Notes under the pieces: generated by a model | Databases searched by the model: none | Seen by the model: only the letters and a program-made list of their open reading frames with translations | Told to the model about the DNA's origin: nothing | Part shown: positions 4,801 to 5,344 of the stretch, piece by piece | Layout: each line of letters opens with the position of its first letter | Numbering within the stretch: the first letter of the stretch is position 1 | Made by a program: the position numbers and the translations under genes | Source of the DNA: Candidatus Bipolaricaulota bacterium | GTDB taxonomy: Bacteria; Bipolaricaulota; Bipolaricaulia; RBG-16-55-9 | DNA length: 5,344 bases | Assembly: GCA_015487455.1 (NCBI GenBank) | Contig: WFPR01000052.1 | Span: 1-5,344 of the forward strand | Direction of reading: 5' to 3'

Positions 4801-5344
4801 CTACAGACAGCGCATTGAGAGTCGCTTAAGGAGCGCCTCCAAGGCGCTGGGGCTCGTCCGGGTGTCGGCGTCGGCGGCGGGCAGGCGAATCTCAAGCTGA
4901 AGCTGAGACCCGTGGGCCCCCGGCGGGCGGGCGAGCACGATCGCGATCGGGCCCTCAGTCCCGACTTGCCGCAGCAGCTCCTCCAGCCGGGCCAGGGTCA
5001 GGGTCGAAGGGGCGGTGCAGCGCAGCGTGCGCGCGGACGAGGGGGACGAAGAGCCCATCTCAAGGGAGAAATCCCGGAACTCCTCCCAGAAGCGCCGGAG
5101 CGTTTGGTTGAGCTCCCGCAGCACCTCCAGGGTCGGGTCCGGGGCGGCGCGCAGCCGCTCGAGGGCCCTCAGCGCTTGGGCGTAGTGGCTCTCCGTGCGC
5201 TGGACGATTTGGGCGATCGCCTGGGCGACGGCCCGCCGGACCTCCGGGTGCCGCTCGCGCTCGTACACCTGGGCCAGCGGCTCGACCAGGCGGGGGTCGG
5301 GGTACCGTTGAAGCTGTTGGAGCGCCGTCAGGCGCGTCTGGGGG
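4801..5344 (-). CDS. HEAT-repeat-like protein, C-terminal part (5' end beyond right edge)
   Basis: The minus-strand frame is open from the window edge to a TAG at 4803-4801, giving 180 residues. A GTG at 5268 could be taken as a start, but the frame continues upstream through 25 codons that complete a helical repeat, so the true start is outside. The first visible part (about 3-47: LTALQQLQRYPDPRLVEPLA followed by a helix with HPEVRRAVAQAIAQI) has the two-helix, P-x-V-R-x-A pattern of HEAT repeats, which mediate protein binding. Residues about 48-95 are more helical, possibly coiled, sequence. After a Ser-rich linker (97-104) comes a compact alpha/beta-looking end (about 105-180) with strands such as GPIAIVLARP and QLQLEIRLP. 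I recognise no family for this end. No catalytic motif or membrane segment is visible. The gene is convergent with the transporter; the 19-nt gap (4782-4800) is AT-richer than its surroundings and shows no hairpin. Confidence 0.75.
   Translation of the reverse strand, partial: PQTRLTALQQLQRYPDPRLVEPLAQVYERERHPEVRRAVAQAIAQIVQRTESHYAQALRALERLRAAPDPTLEVLRELNQTLRRFWEEFRDFSLEMGSSSPSSARTLRCTAPSTLTLARLEELLRQVGTEGPIAIVLARPPGAHGSQLQLEIRLPAADADTRTSPSALEALLKRLSMRCL

Noticed and set aside
4832..4848. Hairpin AGCGCC-TCCAA-GGCGCT as a terminator for the transporter gene
   Set aside because: The 6-bp stem lies within the convergent HEAT-like coding sequence, about 50 nt after the transporter stop, and no T-run follows on either strand.

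Overview
The window is a GC-rich stretch of bacterial chromosome holding three genes that can be read end to end or nearly so, and two that run off the edges. No mobile element, CRISPR array, tRNA or rRNA was seen. RecA makes the domain (Bacteria) certain. A small secreted protein that looks like an outer-membrane beta-barrel ending in Phe suggests a diderm cell envelope. High GC, Arg/Glu/Leu-rich proteins, a Thermus-like VGLQAR stretch in RecA and very short predicted mRNA leaders would fit something near Deinococcota, Bipolaricaulota or another deep high-GC diderm lineage. That placement is an inference, not a demonstrated assignment.

Layout, left to right. (1) 1-1367, minus strand: the first 455 codons of a polytopic membrane protein with an extracytoplasmic-looking N-terminal domain, best matched from memory to the DUF5693 family; it continues past the left edge. 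(2) 1368-1569: a divergent intergenic region with a good sigma70-type promoter for the minus-strand gene and two GC-rich inverted repeats that share GGGAC/GTCCC half-sites. (3) 1570-2052, plus: a 160-residue secreted protein predicted to be an eight-stranded beta-barrel, with a strong Shine-Dalgarno. (4) 2053-2166: a spacer with a 14-nt tandem repeat, small hairpins and a sigma70-type promoter whose -10 lies only 9 nt before the next start codon. (5) 2167-3294, plus: recA. (6) 3295-3413: a short spacer. (7) 3414-4781, plus: a CNNM/CorB-type (DUF21, CBS pair, CorC_HlyC) divalent-cation transporter. (8) 4801-5344, minus: the C-terminal 180 residues of a HEAT-repeat-like protein, convergent with the transporter and entering from the right edge.

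The genes do not form an obvious pathway. The divergent pair (membrane protein and putative barrel) may share an envelope theme and regulatory DNA. recA appears to have its own promoter and a leaderless or nearly leaderless transcript. The most unusual points are the altered DNA-binding loops L1 and L2 of RecA, its basic rather than acidic C-terminal tail, and the contrast between two genes with almost no leader and two with clear Shine-Dalgarno sites. I do not see an undescribed multi-gene system here; the region is mostly housekeeping and envelope genes.
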